A stretch of DNA of 64,000 nucleotides from Sphingomonas sp. S2M10 (GTDB lineage Bacteria; Pseudomonadota; Alphaproteobacteria; Sphingomonadales; Sphingomonadaceae), in contig NZ_JAAILI010000086.1 in assembly GCF_012650175.1 (NCBI RefSeq), forward strand, positions 1 through 64,000, in the 5' to 3' direction. A model generated the notes under the pieces. It had not been told where the DNA came from. It did no database searches and worked only from the letters and a program-made list of their open reading frames with translations. The stretch's first letter is position 1; each line of letters opens with the position of its first letter. The translations under genes were made by a program, and so were the position numbers. Positions 1 through 8,964 of the stretch are shown piece by piece.

Positions 1-69
1 CTCGGCATCTCCAAGCCAACACTCTACGCCTATGTGCGATCGGCCGAGACCAAGCCGGTAGCCGCGTAG
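1..69 (+). CDS. C-terminal tail of a resolvase/invertase-like serine recombinase (partial)
   Basis: The window opens inside a reading frame that ends in TAG and encodes 22 residues. They contain LGISKPTLYAYV, which resembles the second half of the helix-turn-helix at the C-terminus of resolvases and DNA invertases, where a Gly-(Val/Ile)-Ser-(Arg/Lys)-x-Thr-(Leu/Ile)-Tyr pattern forms the recognition helix. The catalytic domain would lie to the left of the window and is not visible, so activity and exact family cannot be judged. The next recognisable sequence downstream is a truncated dinB on the other strand, which suggests this gene belongs to an inserted element. Confidence 0.5.
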   Translation, partial: LGISKPTLYAYVRSAETKPVAA

Positions 70-127
70 CGACGCTCGCCGACAAATAGCGCGATCAGAA
101 TGCCGCCACTTAGCGCGAGCGTTTACA
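70..127. other. probable mobile-element end joined to dinB
   Basis: These 58 bp lie between the recombinase-like stop codon and the point near base 127/128 where dinB homology starts. Read on the minus strand, the dinB frame runs normally to the codons for Tyr-Lys-Ala-Val and then meets TGTAAACGCTCGCGCTAAG, which does not continue the DinB protein and stops after a few codons. I see no IS-type transposase and no recognisable Tn3-type terminal repeat here. The other end of any element lies outside the window, so the boundary is inferred from where homology breaks. Confidence 0.4.
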
Positions 128-385
128 GACGGCCTTGTACACCTCGAAGCGCGGTCGCACGAAGACGAGGTCGGGGCAGCGCCGCAGTGCCGTTACCGAG
201 GGCAGGGCCGAGCGCACCCCGAAGCTTCGGGCCTCGTAGCTCGCCGCCGCCACGACCCCGCGCGCGGCGGCCGACCCCACCGCAACCGGTTTGCCGCGCA
301 AGCGCGGGTCGTCGCGCTGCTCGACCGAGGCGTAGAACGCATCCATGTCGATGTGCAGGATCTTGCGAACGGGCGGCGTAGCCAT
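110..385 (-). pseudogene. dinB: dinB 5' fragment, DNA polymerase IV (truncated)
   Basis: This encodes 91 residues beginning MATPPVRKILHIDMDAFY. It carries the Y-family polymerase motif HIDMDAFYASVE with the first metal-binding Asp, followed by the PVAVG and EARSFGVRSAMP-like region (here ARSFGVRSALP) of the DinB fingers/palm. A full DinB is about 350-360 residues. This one loses its normal sequence after FEVYKAV and ends four codons later, so the second catalytic acidic pair, thumb and little-finger domains are missing. The start at 385 was chosen because residues before it do not match the family. The fragment cannot be a working translesion polymerase. The break coincides with the recombinase-like gene tail to the left, so insertion or rearrangement is the likely cause. 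Confidence 0.8.
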
Positions 386-477
386 TGCGGGGATATACCG
401 CCGTATGAACGAATAGGGAACAGCGTTTCCGTCGCAAGTCATTGTGAAACGGGGGAGGGGGAAGCTAAGGAAGCGGC

Positions 478-1356
478 ATGCCGACGTTCGCCTGCCGCCT
501 CGCCCTCCTCGTCGCCTGCCTGGTCTGGACGCTGCCCGCTGCGGCCAAGACGATCCTGTTCGTGGGCAACAGCTTCACCTTCGGCGCCAATTCGCCGGTG
601 ATGCGCTACCGCCCCGATCGCGTGACCGACCTGAACCGAGAGGGGATCGGCGGCGTGCCGGCGCTGTTCCGAACCTTCGCGATCCAGGCGGGGCTCGACT
701 GGCAGGTCAGCCTGGAAACGTCGCCCGGCAAGGACCTCGCCTGGCACCTCGCCAACCGCCGCGCGCTGATCGATCGGCGCTGGGACGTGGTGGTGCTGCA
801 GGGGTTCAGCACGCTCGATGCCGAGCGTCCGGGGGATCCCACCCGCCACCTGGCCGCAGCGCGCGAGCTGGCGGCGCTGTTCCATGCGCGCAACCCGGCG
901 GTGCAGGTAAACCTCGTTGCGACCTGGTCGCGCGCCGACCAGACCTACCGCCCGTCTGGGCACTGGTTCGGGCTGCCGGTCGCGCGCATGGCCGAGGATC
1001 TGCTGGCGGCGAACCGGCTGGGGCTCGCGCCCGGCTACGGCATCCACGGGGTGCTGCCCGTCGGCACCGCGTGGAATCGAGCAATTCGGGAGGGGATTGC
1101 CGATCTCAATCCCTATGACGGCGTGGCGTTTGGCCAGGTGAGCCTGTGGACCTGGGATCAGTATCACGCCAGCGCCGAGGGCTATTATCTGGAGGCGCTG
1201 GTCGAATTCGGCGCGATCACCGGCCGCGATCCGCGCAGTCTGGGCCCGCGCGAGCGCGCCGCCGAGGATCTGGGGATCAACCCCGAGGTCGCCCGGCGAC
1301 TGCGCGACGTCGCTGCTGCCGAGCTCGCCTTTCAGCGGATCGGGGGTGCGCCGTAA
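478..1356 (+). CDS. secreted SGNH/GDSL-like hydrolase
   Basis: This 292-residue protein starts with a cleavable signal peptide (hydrophobic ALLVACLVWTLPAAA), so it is probably periplasmic or exported. The mature start has LFVGNSFTFG, the block-I serine motif of SGNH hydrolases in its GNS form. Near residue 230 it has DQYHAS, fitting the block-V Asp-x-x-His pair that completes the catalytic triad. Members act as carbohydrate esterases, lipases or acyl hydrolases; the substrate cannot be read from the sequence. It converges on a GH115 alpha-glucuronidase gene with a 25 bp tail-to-tail overlap, so an esterase role on glucuronoxylan side groups is a reasonable inference. No frameshift or truncation is visible. 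Confidence 0.75.
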   Translation: MPTFACRLALLVACLVWTLPAAAKTILFVGNSFTFGANSPVMRYRPDRVTDLNREGIGGVPALFRTFAIQAGLDWQVSLETSPGKDLAWHLANRRALIDRRWDVVVLQGFSTLDAERPGDPTRHLAAARELAALFHARNPAVQVNLVATWSRADQTYRPSGHWFGLPVARMAEDLLAANRLGLAPGYGIHGVLPVGTAWNRAIREGIADLNPYDGVAFGQVSLWTWDQYHASAEGYYLEALVEFGAITGRDPRSLGPRERAAEDLGINPEVARRLRDVAAAELAFQRIGGAP

Positions 1357-4076
1357 TAGTCGGGCGCGCCGTCCAGCCGCACGTCGATCCGGTCGAGAAG
1401 GAAGCCGGGATCCATCGCGAATAGCTCGATCTCGTGCCGGCCGGCGGCGAGCATACCGAGCTTGAGCGTACGGACAGCGGTGTTGGAAATGACGTTCGCC
1501 TTCCACTCGTCACTGCGCCCATGCGTCTCATAGTCCAGCACGGTGATGGCGCCGCCATCCACCCGTACGCCGATCCGCAAATGACTGGCCGAGGTAAGCG
1601 CATGCACCGGCACGCCCACGATCTTGAGCGCGGCATCGCCCTTGTTGCCGAGCTCGAAAGACAGAACCAGTGGGGCGGCGGCATCGGCTCGGTCGCTGGA
1701 GGGCAGGTCCAGCTTGCTGCGCAGCACGGCGCCGCGTGAACCCAGGTCTGCAACGCGCTCCCACGGTGTGCCGGCGAGCGGCCCATCGGCCGGGGCGAGC
1801 GAAATGATGTGGTCCACCTCCGGGGTAGCGGCGCCGACAGGCAAGGGCCGGAGCACCGGCTCGACCCGGACCATCGCGCCGTTGCAGCGGATCCTGCCGG
1901 CGGCGATGGCGCCGTTACCGTCATAGCGCACGGCGATGCGCATCTCGTAGCCATTGCTCGCATCGATCCGCCCCGCACGGGCGGAAAGTTCGACGCCGTC
2001 CAATCCCTCGATCGTCCAGTCGTTCACCGCAGCCCTTCCATAGACGGTAAGGTAACGCGTTTCGGCTCTGCCGGGCGTGAAGGCGAGCGCACGGGTATCG
2101 GCACCGCACGGGGCGGCGAGGGGAGGTCGATCTTGGGGTAGGGGGCTCGGCGAAGACGGCAAGACGGCGCGGGGCCATGTCCATGATGCCGCGCCACTTG
2201 CCGCCGCTCTGGGCATTGTACGCGGCGGTGTCTGCTACGATTACCCGGTGGGCGGCGCGGGCCTGCGCGGCCAGGGCATTGACGCTCGCGCGGCCCTGGC
2301 GGCCGTAGAGCGCGGCAAGATCGAGTTTAAGGTTGCGCTCGTTGAGCTTGGCGGCCCCGCGCACCGGATAGAGGACGATCTGGAAGAAGGCGTCGCGGCG
2401 ATCTTCGGGCATCCTCGCAGCCAGTGTTTCGGCCTTGTCGAGCAGCGCCTGGTAGCGGGCAATCCGAGCCTGGGCTTCCTCGCCGCCGGTGCGGACATAG
2501 TCGCCGATGCGTATCGGTGTCTCGGGCTCGACGGTACTGAAGCCCATGAACTCGGGCTTCCGCTCCCAGGCGAGGTCGTAATAGTCCACAAGGATATCGG
2601 CGATGGCCGGGCCCTGTGCGCCGAATTGCGCGGTCGCCCAGGCGGACAGTTGCGCCCGCACCGGCTTCTGCAGCAGCGTCGCATCGAAGGCGAGATCGAG
2701 GAAGTAGCTGGCCAGCACCTCGCCCGGCTTGATGTCGCCGACATTGACGACCCAAAGCTTGCGCGTGCCGGTCTGCCAGGCGCGGTCCAGCTGTTCGCGG
2801 ATCAGCCCCGGATGGGTGGTCGCCAGCCACAGATAGTCGTGCGGGCGGCCCCAATAGCTGATGTGATAGTAGAGACCCGAGCCGCCCTTGCGTCCCTGCT
2901 CCTCCGCGGTGGGCAACTGGTGGAGATAGCCGTAATTGTCCTCAGGCCAGACGAGCGTCACATCCTCGGGCACCTTCAACCCGCTGCGATAGATGTCGAG
3001 CACTTCCTTGTATAGGGTGAGCACCTGCGGCACCTGGTCGGCCAACTTGCCCTGCGCGGTGGCGAGCAGGCCACGCTGCAGATCGATCGCCCGGGCCGTG
3101 GCGGCAAGCGCCTGTTCGGGGCTCGCCGCGCCCTCCAGCGCTGAGTCATGCTTGCCGAGCAAGCCGATGGTGTAGACATTCTCGTAAGCCTTCACCTCGT
3201 TCACGCGGCGGCGCCAATAGTCGACCATTCGGTCGCGATTGGTGAAGAAGTTGAAGGGGCCTTGCGTCTTTTCGTCCCACTCGCGGACGTTGTTGCGCAG
3301 CATCGGCTCGGCGTGCGAGGTGCCTACGACGATGGCGTATGCTTTCGCCGTCTCGGCATTGCCGGGGATCTGGTAGAAGGGCTTGGTGCTTTCGTGCATT
3401 GCCGGCCAGATCAGGTTGGCCTTGAGCCGCCACATCAGCTCGAAGATGCGCGCATAGGTCTTGGGGCCGATATCGCCGATCTCGGGCTCATAGGTCTTGG
3501 CCGCCCAGGGCTGGAGGCCCCAATCCTCGTCGTTGAGGAAGATGCCGCGATACTGGACCGAGGGCGCGTCGGAGAGCAGGCGTCTTCCGTCGACCACCAG
3601 CCGGGCGGCATGGCGCGGGGTGACGTCCGCCCACCATTCCCAGGCCGAGATGCCAAGCGCGCGGCTGAGGTCCACCGTGCCCCAGATCGCGCCGCGCGCG
3701 TCCGAGCCGGCGATCAGCAGATAGGACCTGACGGGGTGCCGCTTCGAGGGGGCGAGGATGCGGATATAGCGTTCCCACTGGCCGTCGAGCGCGGCGAGAT
3801 CGACCTTCGTATCCGCGGCGACGGCACGGACGAGACCGAATCCTTCTGGCCGATGACGACGCAGAGCTTGCCGCAGGCGGCGAGGTTGCCTGCTACGAGG
3901 GGAGTCTTGCCGGCGCGCTTGCCGATGTCGCGGGCGAGCAACTCGCCGGCCAGCTTCGCCGAGGTTGCGTCGTCATGGACGATGGTCGCGGTGGTGCGGC
4001 CCTCGAACAGCACCGCCTGCTGGGCGTGCGCGGCGAAGGGCAGTGCGAGCAGGGCGTGCAGGGCGAAAGAGCGCAT
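1332..4076 (-). pseudogene. GH115 xylan alpha-1,2-glucuronidase, frame broken twice
   Basis: The locus spans 915 codons, a normal length for glycoside hydrolase family 115, which removes (4-O-methyl)glucuronic acid from xylan. The first segment (4076 to about 3840) encodes a signal peptide and the N-terminal domain. The middle segment (about 3840 to 2150), in another frame, has core GH115-like sequence such as SAWEWWADV, YRGIFLNDEDWGL, LIWPAMHE, WPEDNYGY and YWGRPHDYLW. The last segment (about 2150 to 1332) returns to the first frame and encodes a beta-rich C-terminal domain. The junctions look like one lost base near 3840 and one gained base near 2120-2160, where there is a run of five C. 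A ribosome starting at 4076 would stop at 3714. Either the gene is decayed or the assembly has two indel errors. Confidence 0.75.
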
Positions 4077-4135
4077 GCGGGGGTTGAAGCATGCTGGCCG
4101 ACGGAAAGGAATCCCCAGATCCTCTCCGGCACGGC

Positions 4136-4170
4136 GAGGGGGACCGCCGCCGAAGGCGGTGGTGGAGGGG
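4136..4170. repeat. 35 bp GC-rich palindromic repeat, copy A
   Basis: This element begins GAGGGGGACCGCCGCC and contains a hairpin formed by ACCGCCGCC and GGCGGTGGT. A near-identical 35 bp copy, with about three differences, lies at 33641-33675. It sits in the 183 bp gap (4077-4259) between holA and the GH115 gene. The rest of that gap holds further C- and G-rich inverted sequence (around 4200-4255) but no gene that I can support. Confidence 0.6.
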
Positions 4171-4259
4171 AACATCCACACCGGACTCGCCCGCTGCGAT
4201 CCCCCTCCACCAAGCCGCTGCGCGTCTTGGTCCCCCTCCCCGCGCCGGGGAGGATCGAG

Positions 4260-5282
4260 TCAGCCCTTCGCTCTTGCCGCGGCTCTCGCAATCGCCACGC
4301 ATTCCACTTCGGCCAGCAATTCCCCGGCGCTGCCCGAGGACATCATCGCCCGCTCCGCCAGCCGGACTCGCTCGATCGCCCGCGCGATCTGCGGCGCGGA
4401 CCAGCGGCGCAGCGCGCGGCCGGTGGCGGGGCGCTCCTTGAAGAAGACGCGGTGGCGCTCCATCGCATCGTCGACACTGGCGCCCTGGTCCATCTCGGCG
4501 CGCAGTTCGGCCAGCGTCATCAGTCGGCGGACCAGCTGGCGCATCAATGGAATCGCCGAGCCGCCGCCTTCGCCGAGCTTCGCCAGCTCCCCGCCGACCT
4601 CGGCCACGCGCCCGTCGAGAATCGCCTCGATGGCGCCGAACAATTCGCCTTCGCCCAGGTCCGCGCCGATCGCATCGAGCGCTGCGCCATCGGCGTCGCG
4701 GGGATGTTCGGGATCGGCGTCGAGGAACAGCGCCAGCTTCTCGATCTCGCGGGTCAGCACCGCGCGGTCGCCGGCCGAAGCCAGCGCCAGCCGGTGCGGC
4801 ACGTCGCCGGTAAGGCGCAGGCCATGTTCGCGCGCGATCGTGCCCGCCAGCTGCGCCGCGCCCGCGCCTTCGGGCACATAACAGGCGAACGCCATCGCGG
4901 TCGGCGCGGCGATCGCCGCCTTGACCAGCTTGCCGCTCGCCTTGAGGTTGGGGCCGATCGCCACTACCGGATTGCCCGCGCGCTCGGCGCCGAGCAGCAG
5001 CGCGATCGCCTCGGCTGCGCCTTCCTCGATGCCCTGCACCCGGATGTAGCGCGCACCCCCGAACAGCGACAGCGATGCCGCCTCGTCGGCCAGCAGCCCG
5101 GGCTGGTCGCGCAGCATCTTCATGTCGATGTCGATGCGCTCGACGTCCGGCCCCAGCGCCTTGCCGAGCCGCTGGGCAAGATCGGCGGCGCCCGCCTCGT
5201 CGGGGCCGTGAAGCAGATAGAGCCGGGTATCGGGCCTGGGCGAGTCTACCGCCGCGCGAATCTGGCCCGCATTGGCCTTCAC
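4260..5282 (-). CDS. holA: DNA polymerase III delta subunit
   Basis: The 340-residue product matches HolA in length and layout. This is the clamp-loader subunit that opens the beta sliding clamp. It begins with an AAA+-like fold lacking a usable Walker A (RLYLLHGPDEAGAADLAQRL in place of a nucleotide-binding loop), which is normal for delta, and continues with LSLFGGARYIRV, the conserved Ser-Leu-Phe-(Gly/Ser)-x-(Arg/Lys) region of the family. The start is GTG at 5282, which overlaps the lptE stop as GTGA, so translation is probably coupled. It is the last gene of the leuS-lptE-holA operon, an order also seen in other Proteobacteria. Gamma/tau and delta-prime are not in the window. Confidence 0.88.
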   Translation of the reverse strand: MKANAGQIRAAVDSPRPDTRLYLLHGPDEAGAADLAQRLGKALGPDVERIDIDMKMLRDQPGLLADEAASLSLFGGARYIRVQGIEEGAAEAIALLLGAERAGNPVVAIGPNLKASGKLVKAAIAAPTAMAFACYVPEGAGAAQLAGTIAREHGLRLTGDVPHRLALASAGDRAVLTREIEKLALFLDADPEHPRDADGAALDAIGADLGEGELFGAIEAILDGRVAEVGGELAKLGEGGGSAIPLMRQLVRRLMTLAELRAEMDQGASVDDAMERHRVFFKERPATGRALRRWSAPQIARAIERVRLAERAMMSSGSAGELLAEVECVAIARAAARAKG

Positions 5283-5782
5283 TTGGGCCGCGCGCCGCCT
5301 TCGCGCACCGTCCGCGCCAGCCGCGCGACGATCTGGTCGGCGACGATGCCCGAGAGCCGCTCCAGCGCCGACTTCTCGGCCGCGATCGTGGCATATTCGG
5401 AGCCGACCACGTCGATGCCCGCGTCCGAACCGGCGGTGGCGTCGAGGACCACCTGGCCGCTGCGCAGGTCGATCAGCTGGTAGCGCGCGCGCAGCGTCCG
5501 CCGCTCGCGCGACACCGAATCGTCGCGCCGTACGCCCAGGCCGATGATCTGGTCGTCGAGTTTCACTTCGAGCCGATAGGCCGCCGCACCGCCATTGTTC
5601 GCCAGCCGGTCCTTGAGCGCGTTGGACACCAGCCAGCCCGACTGGCCCTGGATCGGCGCGACCTCGACCGCCGACAGCGTCGTCGCCACCGCGCCGCCGC
5701 TGCCCCCCTGGTACATCGGATGCAGCCCGCACGCGGAGAGCGCGAAGGCGAGGGGGGCGAGCAGGGCGACGGTCTTGTTCAT
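5279..5782 (-). CDS. lptE: LPS assembly lipoprotein LptE
   Basis: The 167-residue protein has a lipoprotein signal peptide ending in the lipobox LSAC followed by GLHPMY, a sequence typical of LptE/RlpB N-termini (CGFxxxY). LptE is the outer-membrane lipoprotein that plugs and assembles the LptD barrel, which delivers lipopolysaccharide or, in sphingomonads, glycosphingolipid-containing surface material. The remainder is an alpha/beta domain with the conserved pattern of short strands and a C-terminal helix. It starts inside the end of leuS (ATGA overlap) and its stop overlaps holA. This genomic position between leuS and holA is the classic one and strongly supports the call. Confidence 0.85.
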   Translation of the reverse strand: MNKTVALLAPLAFALSACGLHPMYQGGSGGAVATTLSAVEVAPIQGQSGWLVSNALKDRLANNGGAAAYRLEVKLDDQIIGLGVRRDDSVSRERRTLRARYQLIDLRSGQVVLDATAGSDAGIDVVGSEYATIAAEKSALERLSGIVADQIVARLARTVREGGARPK

Positions 5783-8310
5783 GCGACGATGTTCACCAAT
5801 CGATCGGGCACCACGATGATCTTGCGCGGTGCGTTGCCTTCGAGCAGCCGAACGATCTTGTCCGACGCAAGTGCCGCGGCCTCGACCACTTGCCTATCGG
5901 CGCCCTTCGGCATCACCAGCGTATCGCGCAGCTTGCCGTTGACCTGCACCGCGATCGTCACTTCGTCGTCGACCAGCAGCGCCGGATCGACCGCCGGCCA
6001 TTCGGCATCGGCGATCAGGCCGGTTTCGCCCATCGCCGCCCAGGCCTCTTCGGCGATGTGCGGCACCATCGGCGCGACCACGCGGACCAGCGCGCGGATC
6101 GCGGCGGTGCGCGAGGCGGAGGGCTGGGCCTTCTCGATCGCCGCGGTCAGCTCGTAGAGCTTGGCGACGGCCTTGTTGAAGGTCAGCGCCTCGATATCCT
6201 CGGCGACGCCGGCGATGGTGCGGTGGAGCTTGCGGTCGAGGTCCTTGTCCTCGCCTTCCGCCGCTTCGAGCCCGTCGAACAGGCGCCACAGCCGGTTGAC
6301 GAAGCGCCAGGCGCCCTCGATGCCGCTTTCGCTCCACTCGAGATCGCGCTCGGGCGGGCTGTCGGAGAGCACGAACCAGCGGGTCGCGTCGGCGCCATAT
6401 TGGTCGACGATCTCGGTCGGGTCGACGGTGTTCTTCTTCGACTTCGACATCTTCTCGACGCGGCCGACGATAACCTCGGCGCCGGTGTCGGTCAGATAGG
6501 CGGAGCCGTCGGCACGGAACGAGACCTGGGTCGGTTCGAAATACACCTTCCGCTCCAGCCCCTCATGCTCTTCGAGCTGATAATAGCTGGCGTGGGTGAC
6601 CATGCCCTGGGTGAACAGACCCGCAAACGGCTCGGCCACATCGATGCGGCCGATATGGCGCAGCGCACGGGTGAAGAAGCGGGCATAGAGCAGGTGCAGG
6701 ATCGCATGTTCGACGCCGCCGATATACTGGCCAACCGGCAGCCACTGCTCGGCCACCGCCTTGTCGAACGGCTTGTCCGAGGGCTGGCTGGCGAAGCGCA
6801 GGAAATACCAGCTCGAATCGACGAAGGTGTCGAGCGTGTCGGTCTCGCGCCGCGCGGGCTTGCCGCATTTGGGGCAATCGACATGCTTCCAGGTCGCGTG
6901 GCGATCCAGCGGGTTGCCGGGCACGTCGAACGACACATCCTCGGGCAGCGATACCGGCAGCTGGTCCTTGGGCACGCCGACGGGCCCGCAATCCTCGCAA
7001 TGGATGATCGGGATCGGGGTGCCCCAATAGCGCTGGCGGCTGACGCCCCAGTCGCGCAGGCGCCACACGGTGCTGCCGGTGCCCCAATTGCCTTCCTCGG
7101 CGCGGCGGATGACCTCGCGCTTGGCATCGATCACGTCGAGGCCGTCGAGGAAGTGCGAGTTCACCAGCGTGCCGGGGCCGGTATAGGCCTCGGTGCCGTC
7201 GAACTTGGGATCGGTCTTGTCGCCTTGCGCGACGACGCGGCGGATCGGCAGCTGGTACTTGGTCGCGAATTCGAAGTCGCGCTGGTCATGCGCCGGCACG
7301 CCGAACACGGCGCCGGTGCCATAATCCATCAGCACGAAGTTCGCGATATAGACCGGCACCTGCCAGCTCGCATCGAACGGATGCTGCGCGGTGAGCCCGG
7401 TGTTCCAGCCGAGCTTTTCCTGCGTCTCCAGTTCGGCGGCGGTGGTGCCGCCCTGCTTGCAGCGCTCGATGAACGCCTGGACCTCGGGGTTTCCGGCGGC
7501 GAGCGCTTGCGCGATCGGATGGTCCGCCGCGATCGCGACGAAGCTCGCGCCGAAGATCGTGTCCGGCCGCGTGGTATAGACGGTCAGCCCTTCGCCGTTC
7601 GACAGCGACCACGTGAACTGCAGGCCTTCGGATTTGCCGATCCAGTTTTCCTGCATCAGCTTCACCTTGTCCGGCCAATGCTCGAGGCCCTTCAGCCCTT
7701 CGAGCAGGTCGTCCGCGAAATCGGTGATCTTGAGGAACCACTGGTTGAGCTTGCGCCGCTCGACCAGCGCGCCCGAGCGCCAGCCGCGCCCGTCGATCAC
7801 CTGCTCGTTGGCGAGCACGGTCATGTCGACCGGGTCCCAGTTGACCGCGCTTTCCTTGCGGTAGACCAGGCCGGCCTCATAAAGGTCGAGGAACAGCGCC
7901 TGTTCCTGGCCGTAATAATCGGGCTCGCAGGTGGCGATCTCGCGCGTCCAGTCGAGCGCGAAGCCCAGGCGCTTGAGCTGCGCCTTCATCGTCGCGATGT
8001 TCTGGCGGGTCCAGGCGCCCGGATGGACCTTCTTTTCCATCGCGGCATTTTCGGCGGGCATGCCGAAGGCGTCCCAGCCCATCGGATGGAGCACTTCCAT
8101 GCCCTTCATCCGGCGGAAGCGCGCCAGCACGTCGCCCATCGTGTAGTTGCGCACATGGCCCATATGGATGCGCCCCGAAGGATAGGGGAACATCTCGAGC
8201 ACATAGGACTTGGGCTTGGGCGAATCGTCGCGGGCGGCGAAGGTGCGGTTTTCCTCCCACGCCTTCTGCCACGCCGCGTCCGCCTTCAAGGGATTGAAGC
8301 GAGACGCCAT
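5779..8310 (-). CDS. leuS: leucyl-tRNA synthetase
   Basis: The 843-residue product is a full-length class I aminoacyl-tRNA synthetase that charges tRNA-Leu. The HIGH motif appears as HMGH within PYPSGRIHMGHVRNY near residue 47, and the KMSKS loop as KMSKSKKNTVDP near residue 620. Between them lie the CP1 editing domain and a zinc-binding CxxC-type insertion (HCEDCG and CPKCGK). The ATG at 8310 was chosen because the family begins with short sequence before the WQ.W.....F segment (here AAWQKAWEENRTF); more upstream codons look like DUF3576 leader sequence. It follows the DUF3576 gene by 13 bp and overlaps lptE by four bases. Confidence 0.97.
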   Translation of the reverse strand: MASRFNPLKADAAWQKAWEENRTFAARDDSPKPKSYVLEMFPYPSGRIHMGHVRNYTMGDVLARFRRMKGMEVLHPMGWDAFGMPAENAAMEKKVHPGAWTRQNIATMKAQLKRLGFALDWTREIATCEPDYYGQEQALFLDLYEAGLVYRKESAVNWDPVDMTVLANEQVIDGRGWRSGALVERRKLNQWFLKITDFADDLLEGLKGLEHWPDKVKLMQENWIGKSEGLQFTWSLSNGEGLTVYTTRPDTIFGASFVAIAADHPIAQALAAGNPEVQAFIERCKQGGTTAAELETQEKLGWNTGLTAQHPFDASWQVPVYIANFVLMDYGTGAVFGVPAHDQRDFEFATKYQLPIRRVVAQGDKTDPKFDGTEAYTGPGTLVNSHFLDGLDVIDAKREVIRRAEEGNWGTGSTVWRLRDWGVSRQRYWGTPIPIIHCEDCGPVGVPKDQLPVSLPEDVSFDVPGNPLDRHATWKHVDCPKCGKPARRETDTLDTFVDSSWYFLRFASQPSDKPFDKAVAEQWLPVGQYIGGVEHAILHLLYARFFTRALRHIGRIDVAEPFAGLFTQGMVTHASYYQLEEHEGLERKVYFEPTQVSFRADGSAYLTDTGAEVIVGRVEKMSKSKKNTVDPTEIVDQYGADATRWFVLSDSPPERDLEWSESGIEGAWRFVNRLWRLFDGLEAAEGEDKDLDRKLHRTIAGVAEDIEALTFNKAVAKLYELTAAIEKAQPSASRTAAIRALVRVVAPMVPHIAEEAWAAMGETGLIADAEWPAVDPALLVDDEVTIAVQVNGKLRDTLVMPKGADRQVVEAAALASDKIVRLLEGNAPRKIIVVPDRLVNIVA

Positions 8311-8323
8311 GTAGGGATTCCGA

Positions 8324-8758
8324 TTAGTTGGCGACGGCCGCGCGGCGCAGGTCGCGTGCACGGGTCAGGATGATGTCCTCGAGCTTCTGGACGGTGGCGG
8401 CCTGCACGGGTGCGGAGACCCAGGCGCCGTTGCGGTTGACCTCGCGCAGGGCCGCGACCCGCAGCGCATCGGCGCGCAGATCCTGGTCGAGCACGGTCAC
8501 CGTCACCTTCATCCGCTCGGTCGGGACGTTGGGGTTGACATACCAGTCGGTGACGATCACGCCGCCGTTCGAATCGGTCTGGAGCAGCGGCATGAAGCTC
8601 AGCGTGTCCAGCGTGGCGCGCCACAGATAGGCATTGACGCCGATCGTCGTCACCTTCGATGCCGTTAGGTCCGCTTCCGGGCGCCCCTTGTTACGGCTGC
8701 AGGCGGAGGCGGTAACAGCGAGCGACCCCAGGATCGCAAAGCGCAACAGGCGGTTCAT
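8324..8758 (-). CDS. DUF3576 lipoprotein
   Basis: This 144-residue protein starts MNRLLRFAILGSLAV and has a lipobox ending in SAC, so it is a probable lipoprotein. The remainder (TTIGVNAYLWRATLDTLSFMPL, then a strand-rich region with DWYVNP and a C-terminal helix with EDIILTRARDLR) matches the alphaproteobacterial DUF3576 family, whose function is unknown. The gene sits directly upstream of leuS on the same strand, only 13 bp apart, as in many alphaproteobacteria, so it is probably the first gene of the leuS-lptE-holA operon. I cannot assign a function beyond an envelope location. Confidence 0.8.
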   Translation of the reverse strand: MNRLLRFAILGSLAVTASACSRNKGRPEADLTASKVTTIGVNAYLWRATLDTLSFMPLLQTDSNGGVIVTDWYVNPNVPTERMKVTVTVLDQDLRADALRVAALREVNRNGAWVSAPVQAATVQKLEDIILTRARDLRRAAVAN

Positions 8759-8964
8759 GGACGTCGTACTTCCTACCGGCAAGGGAATGAGTGCCTGCAT
8801 CTATAGGGCGGGATGTGGCGGGAGCAAGGCCGACGCGCTGGTGCCTGATTGGTCGCAGCCGGTACGATTCTGTGGGTTGCGTGCAACAGTCGGGGAAAAT
8901 TGCTGCCACCGGTGGAACGTCGCTTTGATTCCATGGTAGGGCCCACCATTAGAGAGGTATGCAA

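Noticed and set aside
70..127. Tn3 inverted repeat next to the recombinase-like gene
   Set aside because: The sequence does not begin with the GGGG-type ends of Tn3 elements, so I cannot name the element.
5890..8373. 827-codon open frame on the plus strand opposite leuS
   Set aside because: It is antisense to an unmistakable leuS; at this GC content long antisense frames are expected, and its Arg/His/Gly-rich product resembles no protein.
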